Part shown: one piece after another, positions 54,545 through 64,000 of the stretch
Numbering within the stretch: position 1 is the stretch's first letter
How the letters are laid out: every line of letters begins with the position of its first letter
Assembly (NCBI GenBank): GCA_943735955.1
Contig: OX030960.1
Location: 2,079,402-2,143,401 of the forward strand
Origin: Piscicola geometra
Lineage: Eukaryota; Annelida; Clitellata; Hirudinida; Piscicolidae
DNA: 64,000 nucleotides
Direction of reading: 5' to 3'
The notes under the pieces: model-generated
The model's database searches: none
Told to the model about the DNA's origin: nothing
The model's input: the letters and a program-made list of their open reading frames with translations, nothing else
Made by a program: the position numbers and the translations under genes

Positions 54545-56215
54545 TTCACATCAATCATCCAATTATCAAACTATCATCAGGGCCTGGAACGAGGGTAGAA
54601 ACTGTAGCGTGCGCAAGTTTAGGTATGTCAACCTATGCACGTGAAGACGGGAATCGGCAAATGAAAAAAAAACCACTGGATGGTCAACGGTCAAAAAGGC
54701 GATTTTCAGCAAAGCGTTATGGAACGCTAAGGGCATGACATGCCACGAAGAACATCGTGGTCATCCATTGCACCCGTATCCATCTCCAGCCGTCTCGACT
54801 AGGCACGTGGAATGTTCGGATACTTCTGGACAAAGATGATGTAGACCAACCACATACCCACGTCCTCTGGATCATACTCAGCGTAGCTCTTGGAGAAGTT
54901 GGCTGAACACTCCGACAACGTCCTGAATCGCCTTTCTACAATCATCGTCGAAGCCATCAATCGTCTTTCCAAAGTGCCCACTAACGAAGCACTGGATGAT
55001 CCTCGAAACTTGCAGTCATTATTCCAGTGGCAAAGTAACTGGTTCGGACGCTATACAAGCTGAGGTCTACAAAGAGGGTCCCCCTTGACTAAAAGGTCTC
55101 CCAGTTGTTGATAATGATGTGAGAGAAATAGACGATTTCGTTGGAATTAAAAGATGCTTCCATAATACACTTCTACAAGCGTAAAGTGAGTAGACAAGCC
55201 TGTGACAACCAGAGGTATATCACAGCTTTCTATTGCAGAAAAAATATTTGCAAGAATCCTGCTCAACCGCTTCACAGTCCACCTTGACCAAGATTTCTTG
55301 CATGAAAGTCAGCGTGGTTTCCAAAAAAACGAGAAACCATCGACATGTGGCAGATGCGAAAAAAGTGTCTGAAGCAAAACTCAGACTTTTTTCTACATGT
55401 GAACCTCACCAAGGTTTTTGACAGTCAGTGGAAGATCATGGCAAAGTACGGTTGTCCAAGAAAATTCAACGTCTTGGTGCAAAAAATCCACGGAGGCCTA
55501 CAGGCCAGAGTCCAGGACAGTGGAAAATTATTTGATCCTTTTCTAGTCACGAACAGGGTCAAACAAGGCTGCGTCTAGCACCAACTCTGTTAAGCCATGC
55601 TGACTGATGCCTTCAGAGATGAGTTGGTTGGTATCAATCTGAAGTACCGCACAGATGACAACATGTTCAACCTTCGGAGGCTCCAGGCAAAAACCAAAGT
55701 TACGACAGACATCACCAGAGACCTGCCGTTTGCTGACGACTGTGCTCTCAACGCTGTCTTAGAAGCCGACATACAACGCAGCGTTAACCTGTTCTCCAAC
55801 GCCTGCAAACTTTCATCTGACGATCAGCGCAAAGAAGACTGAAGACCTTTATCAGCCAGCACCTGGAAAGCCTTACGTTAAGCTCAACATTAAGGTCAAT
55901 GGCAGAAGGCTCAACACAGTGGAACGGTTTACCTACCTAACCAATACACTATCTCAGAGTGTCACTATTGAAAGTAAACGTCGGGATTGCTAGAAAAAGT
56001 TCTACCTTTGACAGGTTGTCCCAGAAAGACATCACAACCAAGACAAAGCTAAAAGTATACAGAACCTTGGTGCTCCCCACACTGCTATATGCATGTGAAA
56101 CGTGGATTATGTATCAACACCATCCTTGGAAGTTGAACCACTTTTACACAAGACTCAGGAAGACTATTGGCATCAAAACTGACCAATCTTTTATCTTTCT
56201 TCTTCTCTAACGGTA
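54545..56215 (+). pseudogene. RTE-like LINE, longer copy 2
   Basis: It is the same LINE as 43410-44340 with more of the RT. Mixed frames give IISRIFARILLNRFTVHLD, PSTCGRCEKSV, TKVFDSQWKIMAKYGCPRKF and a catalytic region FADDCALNAVLEADIQRSV (55727-55783). RFTYLTNTLSQSVTIES and TKLKVYRTLVLPTLLYACET follow. Many stops are present. It ends near 56215-56298 with an AAAATA-rich tail. The repeat of segment plus LINE in both places shows that the whole block of about 3.6-4 kb was duplicated together. Confidence 0.75.
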
Positions 56216-56324
56216 AAATCTTCTTTACTCCCAAACTTTGACTGGTGTGCTAGAATAGAATACCAGTCATTTAAATCAAAATAAAATAAAATAAAAACTT
56301 AAAGCAAAAAAACTTGCAAAAAAA

Positions 56325-56560
56325 ACTAACATAACCCCCTCAGTAGAGAAGTGGTATTTAGAAAAAGAGGAACTAAAGTAAACACCCGAATAAATTCCGA
56401 AAACATAAGCCGGAATGCTTTACGTTCAGAGTGCACACACCTCAACCTAACCCTAACCCTTATAAATGCCAATGTTTCAGATAATATGAAACTAACTAGT
56501 AAATTAGAGTATATAAGTGGTCTGATCCTTGTGAGAGATTCAGAGATTAGCTAAGTTAGT
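56325..56560 (+). repeat. PLE family 1 leader fragment with CCCTAA
   Basis: The segment TAGAGAAGTGGTATTTAGAA, with CATAAGCCGGAATGCTT and CAACCTAACCCTAACCCT, matches 37405-37520. The element continues only to about 56460. Confidence 0.7.
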
Positions 56561-56612
56561 TATGAACCAGCTATAAATAGCTAAACCAGTTATTCGGAAA
56601 ACTATATATACA

Positions 56613-57115
56613 GAAATTTTATTGAATATACCTGCAAGAAGCATAGCGCCAATTTTTAATTCTTTTACTAATACAATTTTTGGTATGCGTTTAAGTAACT
56701 TACCACACTAGAGCAATATATCTAGGATGACCCATGAGCCAGGCGTACTTGCTCTGATACAGTTTGGTGAGCAGGTGTATCATTGCGATACAGCTACCGT
56801 AGCTCACGATGCCACCACTGTATGTAAGCACATAATTAATATTTATTAAGTTTTAATACTAATAATGAAAATAAAAATATTTCCTTATCTGTAGGCAGAC
56901 TTGCTGGTGCGTCAGCATCTGATAATGCTGACCAAATCTGTGCATCCTTAACGGAAGCTGCCAAGATTTATGCTCATAATTTCAAACTGGAAGTGGTCCA
57001 AGTGCGATCTCACTTTCTTTCAAAATCGGGTTCATCAGCTTTTAGTTGATGAGCTGCAGATTGATTTACTGCACCTTTCATGCAATGTGCATCCCTTAGA
57101 TGCTATTGTCGATTG
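56613..57115 (+). pseudogene. Unnamed transposase-like family, exons a and b fragment
   Basis: The piece ILLNIPARSIAPIF, then LALIQFGEQVYHCDTAT and AHDATTV, ends at a GT donor (TATGTAAGC) near 56820. After an intron ending in TGTAG the text GRLAGASASDNADQICASL, then EAAKIYAHNFKLEVVQVRS, continues to a broken end near 57115. It matches exons a and b at 46134-46810, including the intron position. The donor here is GT, while the longer copy has GC. Confidence 0.75.
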
Positions 57116-57164
57116 AAATTAGTTGTATATTGATTTATAAATGTTTTTGAATAATTCTCCTTCT

Positions 57165-57735
57165 CTGAAAGATTTCTCAAATATTGGCCTAAAGAATGTC
57201 ATTTGGCAATTAATGAATCAATAGTGCCATATTATAGAAAGCATTCATCAAAACAGTTTATCAGAGCGAAAGCCATGAGATTTGGGTATAAAGTTTGGTG
57301 TCTAGATAATAGGCTTGATTATTTGATAAAGTGTGACCTATATCAAAGAACATCAAAAACGTAGAACAGCGATTTAGGCTTTGGTGGATCGGTGGTATCT
57401 TAACTAATATAATGTTTACCAAAATAAATTCCATTTGAGTTATATTTTGATAATTACTTTACCTCTTTTAGATTGATTGAGCATTTGAAAAATAATAATA
57501 TATTTGAAACTGGCACTGTAAGAGGAAACCGGATAAAAAAATGTCCAATTAAAGATGTTGAAATAATGAAAAAAAGCAAGAGAATATGACTATTTATTGG
57601 ATGAAGAATCCAATATCATTCTAGTAAAGTGGAGTGATAATAGCGTTGTTACTGTACTCTTGGAATAATCATGGAGGGGATCCTATAAAAGAGGTGAAAC
57701 GATGGTCAGCAGCTGAAAAAATTGGTACTGCGCCA
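57165..57735 (+). pseudogene. piggyBac transposase relic
   Basis: The text HLAINESIVPYYRKHSSKQF, then IRAKAMRFGYKVWCLDN, is the piggyBac catalytic region with Asn in place of the usual Asp of S-I-D-E. It is followed by a TAG, DLGFGGSVV, and the C-terminal LKNNNIFETGTVRGNRIKKC and VKRWSAAEKIGTAPL. Frame breaks and a missing middle show that it is dead. Its right end borders the leader of PLE family 2. Confidence 0.75.
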
Positions 57736-57760
57736 TTAATTTAAAACCTCTCCTTTTTCC

Positions 57761-57837
57761 GCTCGTTCTTACTCTTCTTGGCTTGAGAAAGGCATCAGCC
57801 GAAACCGGTCGCCACACTATAGTCGATAAGAACGAGC
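57761..57837 (+). ncRNA. Degenerate hammerhead-like motif in an 11-bp stem, PLE family 2
   Basis: GCTCGTTCTTA (57761-57771) is the exact complement of TAAGAACGAGC (57827-57837). Inside lie GGC ATCA GCC as stem II, GAAA (57801-57804), ACCGGT as a two-base-pair stem III and C at 57810 as the cleavage position. The first core box is CTTGAGA where CTGATGA is expected, so it is probably inactive. It sits about 60-80 bp upstream of the family 2 ORF1, the same place as in family 1. Confidence 0.35.
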
Positions 57838-57892
57838 ATTATCCTTTTAGCTCTATTCCTTCACACTCAACAGAATGGACCTGTCAACCAAA

Positions 57893-58221
57893 AGATGAGC
57901 CACCGATTCGACCGACCTGATCCCATAAAACAGCAGACCAGCTCACCAACATCTTCCACCTCCCTCGAAAAGAGTCCGCACCCTGTTTCAAGACCAGACC
58001 CATTACCCATCACACATTCCATACACCCACCAATACACACCGAGACATACTCCTGTCCACCCGACCACCATCAACACACAACCAAATCAAAGACGCACTC
58101 TGCTACAATCACCACCCATCCACACCCACCATCACACACACACACCATTACAGAACACACCACACAGACACAATTCATTCAACCAACCCAGAACAAGATC
58201 ATACAGCCCAAAACCCCCTAA
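57893..58221 (+). pseudogene. PLE family 2 ORF1 remnant, Pro/Thr/His-rich
   Basis: The frame starts MSHRFDRPDPIKQQTSSPTS and is rich in Pro, Thr, His and Ser for about 108 residues. It occupies the position of the Asn-rich ORF1 of family 1, with a different composition. A short ATG frame at 57875 ends after seven codons just before it. Confidence 0.4.
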
Positions 58222-58369
58222 ACCCAACAACTAAAAACCAGAAGACACAATCACAAATGATTTAGCTGACTCCTACTCAATCTACATTCTCATAAAGACA
58301 ACACGACAGAAATAACTTAACCCAAGACCATCTCCTATCTTACGAAAAGGGATTATCCACAATCAACCA

Positions 58370-59166
58370 AAAAAACGATAATACTATAAAAAACCTCATA
58401 AGACATTAGAACACACACAATACGCTCCAACAACTCCCTCATCACCACAATACTCCAGAACCTACACACATACAACGAAAACAACAAAGAAATAATCATT
58501 CGCAAGACCAGCGATGAATATAAAAACACACATCACACACCAGTAGAAAATTTAAATTCCACATAGCACCCATCCTTAACCAACTCATACAAGAGATCCG
58601 ACAACACCCACCACCAATTAACAGCAATCATACAGACCAAACCATCCCAAACACTACTCCACACACAACCCTGACGAACACACCCAGACCCTCTACATCC
58701 AACAGTCACAAGCATCCCATGATCAACAGAGAGACCAACAACGAGCTATGAGCCATGACCAACAAAATCAAAGACGCACAAAAACGATGATACTATAAAA
58801 AACCTCACAAGACAATTCCTTATAGACATTAGAACACACACAATATTCTCCAACATTTCCCTCATCACCAAAATACTCCAGAACCTACAAACATACAACG
58901 AAAACAACAAAGAAATAATCATTCGCAAGACCAGCGATGAATATAAAAAAACACACATCATGTAGAAAATTTAGATCCCTCATAGCACCCATCCTAAACC
59001 AAATCATAAAAGAAATCCGACAACACCCACCACCAACCATACAGACCAAACCATCCCAAACACTACTCCACACCCAACCCTGACTAAAAAACCCAGACCC
59101 TCTACATCCAAGACAGTCACAAGCACCCATTGATCAACAGAGAGACCAACAACGAGCTATGAGGCC
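58370..59166 (+). repeat. Tandem duplication of about 395 bp in PLE family 2
   Basis: Units at about 58372-58752 and 58782-59166 share AACACACACAATA, CTCCAGAACCTAC, CAACAAAGAAATAATCATTC and CAAACCATCCCAAACACTAC. The frame in unit 2 reads FSNISLITKILQNLQTYNEN, then IIIRKTSDEY. Unit 1 has decayed more. Confidence 0.8.
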
Positions 59167-59667
59167 GACATAGAAGAGATACTACTGATGCTCGAAGAGG
59201 ACATGTCCACAGACCCGACTGCACGGGTCACTAGACACACTTTATCTGGCAATATACATAGTGATGCTTGAAGACATTCAAAGAAACTAAATTTTCTTAT
59301 TTCTTATTCTTATTCGCATTACCAATGTTGAAATAAAACTAATCACAAGATGCTATCCCAGGCCTCCTAGCCGCCGGATATCCATCGGACAAACTCACTG
59401 AGAAACCACAACCAACCCCACAAAAAAATGAAAATCAACCCTCACACATCAAGACAGTACCAACCAAACCCAAGATCCTCCCCAGTGCCTCCAACCCAGC
59501 CACAAAGACCCACAGTACTCCCACCACCGACCACCAGCCCCAAACCCCGTCCACAACACAACCAAACCTACAAAAAATTCAAAACATCAGAGATGAAATA
59601 AAGGCGGTCCCCTCTCTTATGCAGGCCAATTTCAAACTATCCTCGTACACTAGGAGAACGCGAGAGG
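59167..59667 (+). other. Decayed PLE family 2 sequence
   Basis: Short frames rich in Pro, Thr and Ser continue the family 2 element, but stops are frequent. No motif is recognised. Confidence 0.35.
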
Positions 59668-59745
59668 TATTCTAACCCTAACCCTTACCCTAACCCTAAC
59701 CCTAACCCTTACCCTAACCCTAGCTCTAACCCAAACCCTACACCC
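59668..59745 (+). repeat. Telomere-like (CCCTAA)n tract, family 2
   Basis: About ten CCCTAA or CCCTTA units in a row, followed by degenerate ones to about 59840. This is the longest regular telomere-like run in the window. It lies between the ORF1/ORF2-like part and the RT part, as the in-frame tract does in family 1. Confidence 0.92.
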
Positions 59746-60119
59746 AACCCCAATCCTAAACCTACCCCCTAACCCCTCCCACACCCATATCCACAACCCA
59801 ATCCCTACTCCCAGCACCATACCAAACCCCATCACTAACTCTTAACAAGCCACCCCATTCCACTCCCCATTCAAAACCCCACACCCAATCTCCCACAAAA
59901 CCCTGTCTCAAACCCACTCACAACAACTTTTCCAACTCTTAAAAATCCCCTCCCACACAGACCACACACTCCACTAACCCATACATCTCCTCAACCATCA
60001 ACTTCCCACCATATACGACCACAGAGGTCTCCACCTCAACCAATTCCCTCAACACCACTTACCCCAACCATCAACCCCCCCCCCCCTCTCCTCCCCTCCC
60101 CTTCACAAACACAACCACA

Positions 60120-60606
60120 CACCATTCCTCCAATCCCTAGCAGCTCCGATACCATTGATGACATTTTCCTGTTTGACGACTCCTTTCTCCCCTCACCGTC
60201 ACTAAGCGCCAACCAAACACCAACCAACACAGAAACCTATTTGCAAACCACCCAATCCATCCGCTGCTTTTCCAAAACATCGCATTACAACATAAACTAC
60301 CAAAATCTACCCAATCCCACCCAAACCACCGCCAACATAGACATGATAACAACAATAGGATGCACACTCCTACACACCTTTCCCAACACACTAGCAGCAC
60401 TACTCACCTATTCAGAACCTTTTTCTTCAATATCTCAAATTTTCATATCAAACAGCCAGTGGGTTACTGCAAAATCCATCCAAAACACAATCAATAAATT
60501 CTTCCCAAAAGAGACTAAGCATTTTCGACAACTTCCACCACAACACTCTCCTCACCTCCTCTCTTATCCGAAAATTCATTCACAAACACAGAACCCTGAT
60601 GGATAA
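60120..60606 (+). pseudogene. PLE family 2, region before the RT (open in part)
   Basis: The frame has SDTIDDIFLFDDSFL, then THYNINYQNLPNPTQTTANI-like text, ending SYPKIHSQTQNPDG. The piece IHKHRTLMDKHPAYLK then enters the RT unit in another frame. The expected PLE segment with PKIHK and PGRPI is absent. Confidence 0.45.
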
Positions 60607-61330
60607 ACACCCGGCCTACCTAAAAAACAGCTACGATCTAAAGACCTCTATAGAATCCATCAACAACAACCCATCAGTAAAATCCTTCATCAAACCCATG
60701 TTCCTCACAGCCGACATCTCCTCTTTCTACACCAACATGCTTAATTCAAGAACACTGGCAGTCACACATAAAACTCTCAAGAAATTCCAAAATCCAAACC
60801 GTCCAGACGCTCTCCTTCTAGACCTCCTTCAAATCATCCTTTTAAACAATTTCTTCACATACAAATCAGACACTTCCCAACAAATTAACGGGTGCGCCAT
60901 GGGCATCAGCCCGGCCCCCGCCCTCGCGAACCTATACCTCCAATCCATCGACGACTTCATAATAAACCGATACAACCCAATACTATACAAACGCCATAGA
61001 GACGACGCTATCACCGACCTCCACAAGTCACCCAGGACTGACGAAGGCTCCTTCATCTCTTCTATTAAGAAAGACCTAGACATCTCAATCTCTGGAATCT
61101 AGTTGGAAATATCCCACAACCCCTCCACAGCACATTTCCTTGATGTCACCATTTTCCTCTCAAACAACAAGCTACAGACCAGAACTCACATCAAACCTAC
61201 AAACTCCTCCATAAAAGCTCCAACCACACATCTTCAAAAGCATCGTATGATCCTCCCTAATCCGCTTCCGCCGCCTCTCATCATCAAACGAGGACTACTT
61301 TTTAACTTCAAAACATGGACTCACTGAAAT
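60599..61330 (+). pseudogene. PLE family 2 RT, tandem unit 1 (catalytic motif destroyed)
   Basis: KHPAYLKNSYDLKTSIESIN, LTADISSFYTNML and INGCAMGISPAPALANLYL are intact. Where unit 2 has YKRYIDDILLI, this unit reads YKRHRDDAITD with a 12-nt deletion, so the active site is lost. After a TAG at 61100 the text TAHFLDVTIFLSNNKL continues to about 61327, where it joins unit 2. Confidence 0.8.
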
Positions 61331-62221
61331 AATCATTGAAACGAAAACACGCAACATCATCGTTCGCAGGGCTGATAAGGGTGACACCCTATTCATGTGG
61401 AGCCAAGAGAGCTACGACGATTAAGCACACAAACAACTGACAGACACTAAGTACTACCGCCCATCACCCCCCAACGGACAACTCCTCACCTCCTCCCTTA
61501 TCCGAAGATTTATTCACAAACACAGAACCCTGATGGAAAAACATCCGGCCTACCTAAAGAACAGCTACGATCTAAAGACCTCTATAGAATCCATCAACAA
61601 CAACCCATCAGTACAATCCTTCATCAAGCCCATGTTCCTCACAGCCGACATCTCCTCTCTCTACACCAACATGCTTAAATCAAGAACACTGGCAGTCACA
61701 AAAAGAACTCTCAAGAAATTCCAAAATCCAAACCGCCCAGACGCTTTCCTTCTAGACCTCCTTCAAATCATCCTCTCAAACTATTTCTTCACATACAAAT
61801 CAGACACTTTCCAACAAATCAACGGGTGCGCCATGGGCATCAGCCCGGCCCCCGCCCTCGCGAACCTATACCTCCAATCCATCGACGATCTCATAATAAA
61901 CAGATACAACCCAATACTATACAAACGCTATATAGACGACATCCTTCTTATCACCGAGCTCAACAACTCACCCTGGACTGACGAAGGCTCCTTCATCTCT
62001 TCTATTAAGAAAGACCTAGACATCTCAATCCCTGGAATCAAGTCGGAAATATCCCACAACCCCTCCACAGCAACTTTCTTGGATGTCACTATTTTCCTCT
62101 CAAACAACAAGCTACAGACCAGAACCCTTATCAAACCTACAGACTCCTACATAAAAGCTCCAACCACCCACCACACATCTTCAAAAGCATCGTATCATCT
62201 TCCCTAATCCGCTTCCGCCGC
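61331..62221 (+). pseudogene. PLE family 2 RT, tandem unit 2 (YIDD kept)
   Basis: The unit begins IIIETKTRNIIVRRADKGDT, has a TAA in the Tyr-Asp-Asp-stop-Ala-His segment, then QLTDTKYYRP and LTSSLIRRFIHKHRTLM. It jumps straight to EKHPAYLKNSYDLKTSIES, so the PKIHK/PGRPI region is deleted, as in unit 1. The 61533-62207 frame keeps TADISSLYTNML, GCAMGISPAPALANLYL and YKRYIDDILLIT. It shifts frame near 62165 and is interrupted at about 62222 by a LINE. Confidence 0.8.
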
Positions 62222-63065
62222 CTCTCATCATCAGAAATTAAACATGTGAGTTCCTGGTTTGCACTAAACAAACTCACATTAAACAACACCAAAACGCAAA
62301 TGATAGTTTTTGGCCCTACCCAATTTTTAAATTACAAGGAACCATACAAATTTAAACTAAATAAAATCGACAAAGAAAATAAAACTGTTAAATTTTTGGG
62401 CGTTCATCTAGACCAGAAACTAAGTTTTAGAGAACATGTTACCAGTGTTGTAAATAAACTAGCCAGATCAACTGGTTTGATCAACAAGATGAAGTTTTAT
62501 CTTACCAAAAGATCCCTAAACCTGTTGTTTCACTCGTTATGTATGGCACATGTTACATACTGCAACGTTGTCTGGGCTGGCACATATCAATCGATCACAA
62601 ATCCTGTCAAACTAATGATGAAAAAAGCCATCAGGATTATCACCATGTCAAAGATAAGGTCTTCCACAAAGGAATTATTCACCACAACAAATAATCTTAA
62701 TTTCACTTCAAATACTGTACGTATAATACATGTATATAATTGTAAGTATGAGAGTGTATCTCAAAGATAATTTATATTTAGTTTATCTATAAATTCTATA
62801 TTCTGTTTTAAGATATAGATAACCTGTGGAATATCGTCACGTAGTTTTTATGAGCCGATAGTTAAAATTTTGCATGCGAGGATGAATTTAAGTGAACATG
62901 TTTCTATCTTTTATGATTTAAATTGTTTTGCATTGAACTTATGTTACTATGGGATATTTTAATCTGTAGATATTGGCATTTTCTTATAATGTAGTATTTA
63001 AGATAATCATTTGAAACTTTGAACATTCATTTCACTTTAAAACTCCTCATTCGTTAACTAAAAGT
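62222..63065 (+). mobile_element. 5'-truncated CR1/L2-like LINE inside PLE family 2
   Basis: The open frame to 62770 (WFALNKLTLNNTKTQMIVFG, KTVKFLGVHLDQKLSFREHV, then LNLLFHSLCMAHVTYCNVVW) is the C-terminal RT/thumb region typical of CR1/L2-type LINEs. It starts within the RT and so is 5'-truncated. About 290 bp of AT-rich 3' sequence follow. After it, PLE family 2 resumes with the frame YNKTLLKQLMKKY. Confidence 0.75.
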
Positions 63066-63300
63066 GGCTATAACAAAACACTCCTAAAACAACTCATGAA
63101 GAAATACGCCACCTACAATCATCAAAACCCTTCCATCGCTCACAATACCTCCCGCCAACCAAATAACATCCTCCCTCTAATCCTACAAAACAATCCCTTC
63201 AACCTCCTTCATCACATCCAGGGACAAATAAAAAACTGCCCACTCAACATCTAGGCCTTCAATAGGCCACAGCCTCTTCAATTACTAACCAAACACACAT
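63066..63300 (+). pseudogene. PLE family 2 C-terminal end
   Basis: The frame reads YNKTLLKQLMKKYATYNHQN, then NILPLILQNNPFNLLHHIQG and ends CPLNI-TAG at about 63255. It fits the position of a PLE C-terminal segment. No GIY-YIG motif is seen here either. Confidence 0.5.
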
Positions 63301-63384
63301 ACTCCCATCAACACACCAATGAGATAAACCGAGGCTAATACGGCGCTGATTTTTTTACTTTTATTATTTTTACCTCCCATCGTA

Positions 63385-64000
63385 ATCAATCGTGTTTATC
63401 AACTTTTAGATGATGAACTCCATTGATTTGCTGCAATTGTATTGTAACATTCATCCCTTAGATACAATTGCGAGTGAGGCCAGAAATTGTCTGGCCTTGC
63501 TTGATTAATCTTTAGATATCAAAGGAAAAACAGGAAAAGATGGCACGGCAATTTCATTTCTTTACAACCTTTCCAAACTCAGGTGATTTTACTTTTGTTA
63601 TCATAACAATCAATGTGCAAAGAATGTTTTTCTTTGAAGTTATAGTTATACCTGTGGAGGCTCCCTTCTTAACATCTGAAAAACCACATCATAAAAATTT
63701 ATGTTTAAGGTAACACAATAACAATAAGTATACAGCTATAAGGGCAACCCTGGCGCTTTCAGGGCCTTTACGAAAGAAAAGGAATAGTTGCAGAGGCCTT
63801 TCTCCGTTATGTTGGCAACCGCCTGCACCTCATGTTTCCCATGGCAGGCGTTGCTACACGGATTCCGTATATATTGTTTTTTTTTCGATTTTTTATTAAA
63901 ATATATATTACCGATTATTTTCCGTTTTAGTTATATCCGGAATAATGACGTGACCAAGGCATTGTGGGTGGGAATCAACGAACCAAGGACAATGGTTCAA
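63385..64000 (+). pseudogene. Unnamed transposase-like family, exons b to d, runs off the window
   Basis: The text DELH, a stop, then CNIHPLDTIASEARNCLAL comes first, then GKDGTAISFLYNLSKLR with a GT donor near 63581. KGNPGAFRAFTKEKGIVAEA, then FLRYVGNRLHLMFPMAGVA, follows near 63740-63860. NDVTKALWVGINEPRTMVQ occupies 63943-64000. The order and intron positions match exons b, c and d at 45636-46497. Some shifts are present. Confidence 0.75.

Overview
The window looks like nuclear DNA of an invertebrate animal. It is AT-rich, its genes have short GT-AG introns (about 100 to 120 bp), and animal families are present: a secreted serpin, a trypsin-fold protease homologue, a BTB protein and an SH3 protein of RIM-binding type. 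Most of the rest is transposable elements, many broken and nested. Telomere-like tracts read CCCTAA on the + strand (TTAGGG type), which fits many animal phyla better than arthropods (TTAGG) or nematodes (TTAGGC). I cannot name the phylum.

Region 1 (1-10350) is one degenerate RTE-like LINE split by two hAT elements, with another hAT to its left. One of these hATs carries a further insertion that has a perfect palindrome and a tRNA-like promoter. Region 2 (10350-12400) holds the best host gene, a three-exon secreted serpin (minus strand) with a TATA box. Region 3 (12600-21400) holds a SINE split by a hAT MITE, a mariner-like MITE, a second ZMYM1-like hAT with subterminal repeats, and an I-like LINE whose RNase H end is present about 2.5 times. 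Region 4 (20070-23330) has a damaged RIM-BP-like SH3 gene fragment (plus strand) and a four-exon BTB gene (minus strand) with one nonsense codon. Region 5 (24200-33600) has a P/THAP9-like transposon broken by a hAT with its own target duplication, a duplicate of its right part next to a (TA)n tract of about 195 bp, and a nearly intact Merlin (IS1595-type) transposon. Region 6 (33675-34535) has three exons of a serine protease homologue with catalytic Ser replaced by Glu.

Region 7 (37300-64000) is the most unusual part. It holds at least three Penelope-like retroelement (PLE) copies of two families. The best copy (47418-51580) has, in order, a hammerhead-ribozyme-like motif, an Asn-rich ORF1, a coiled-coil ORF2 ending in a telomere-like repeat that is translated as an Asn-Pro tract, and an ORF2/RT junction with a canonical A AAA AAC slippery heptamer directly before the ORF2 stop. 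A reverse transcriptase with YIDD follows, with no GIY-YIG domain visible, then CCCTAA repeats around a perfect 32-bp palindrome. All telomere-like tracts share the orientation expected if an endonuclease-lacking PLE primes on a telomeric G-strand 3' end, as proposed for rotifer Athena elements. Interleaved with the PLEs are four copies of an unnamed multi-exon transposase-like gene. In one copy (minus strand, 45428-46810) five consecutive exons join without a stop.

Overall this reads as an old, possibly once subtelomeric, transposon graveyard holding a few host genes. Intact-looking coding capacity is limited to the serpin, the visible part of the protease homologue, Merlin (one 1-nt frameshift), the unnamed transposase and PLE ORF1/ORF2. 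Everything here was worked out by eye, so family names rest on motif recognition and not on database searches.
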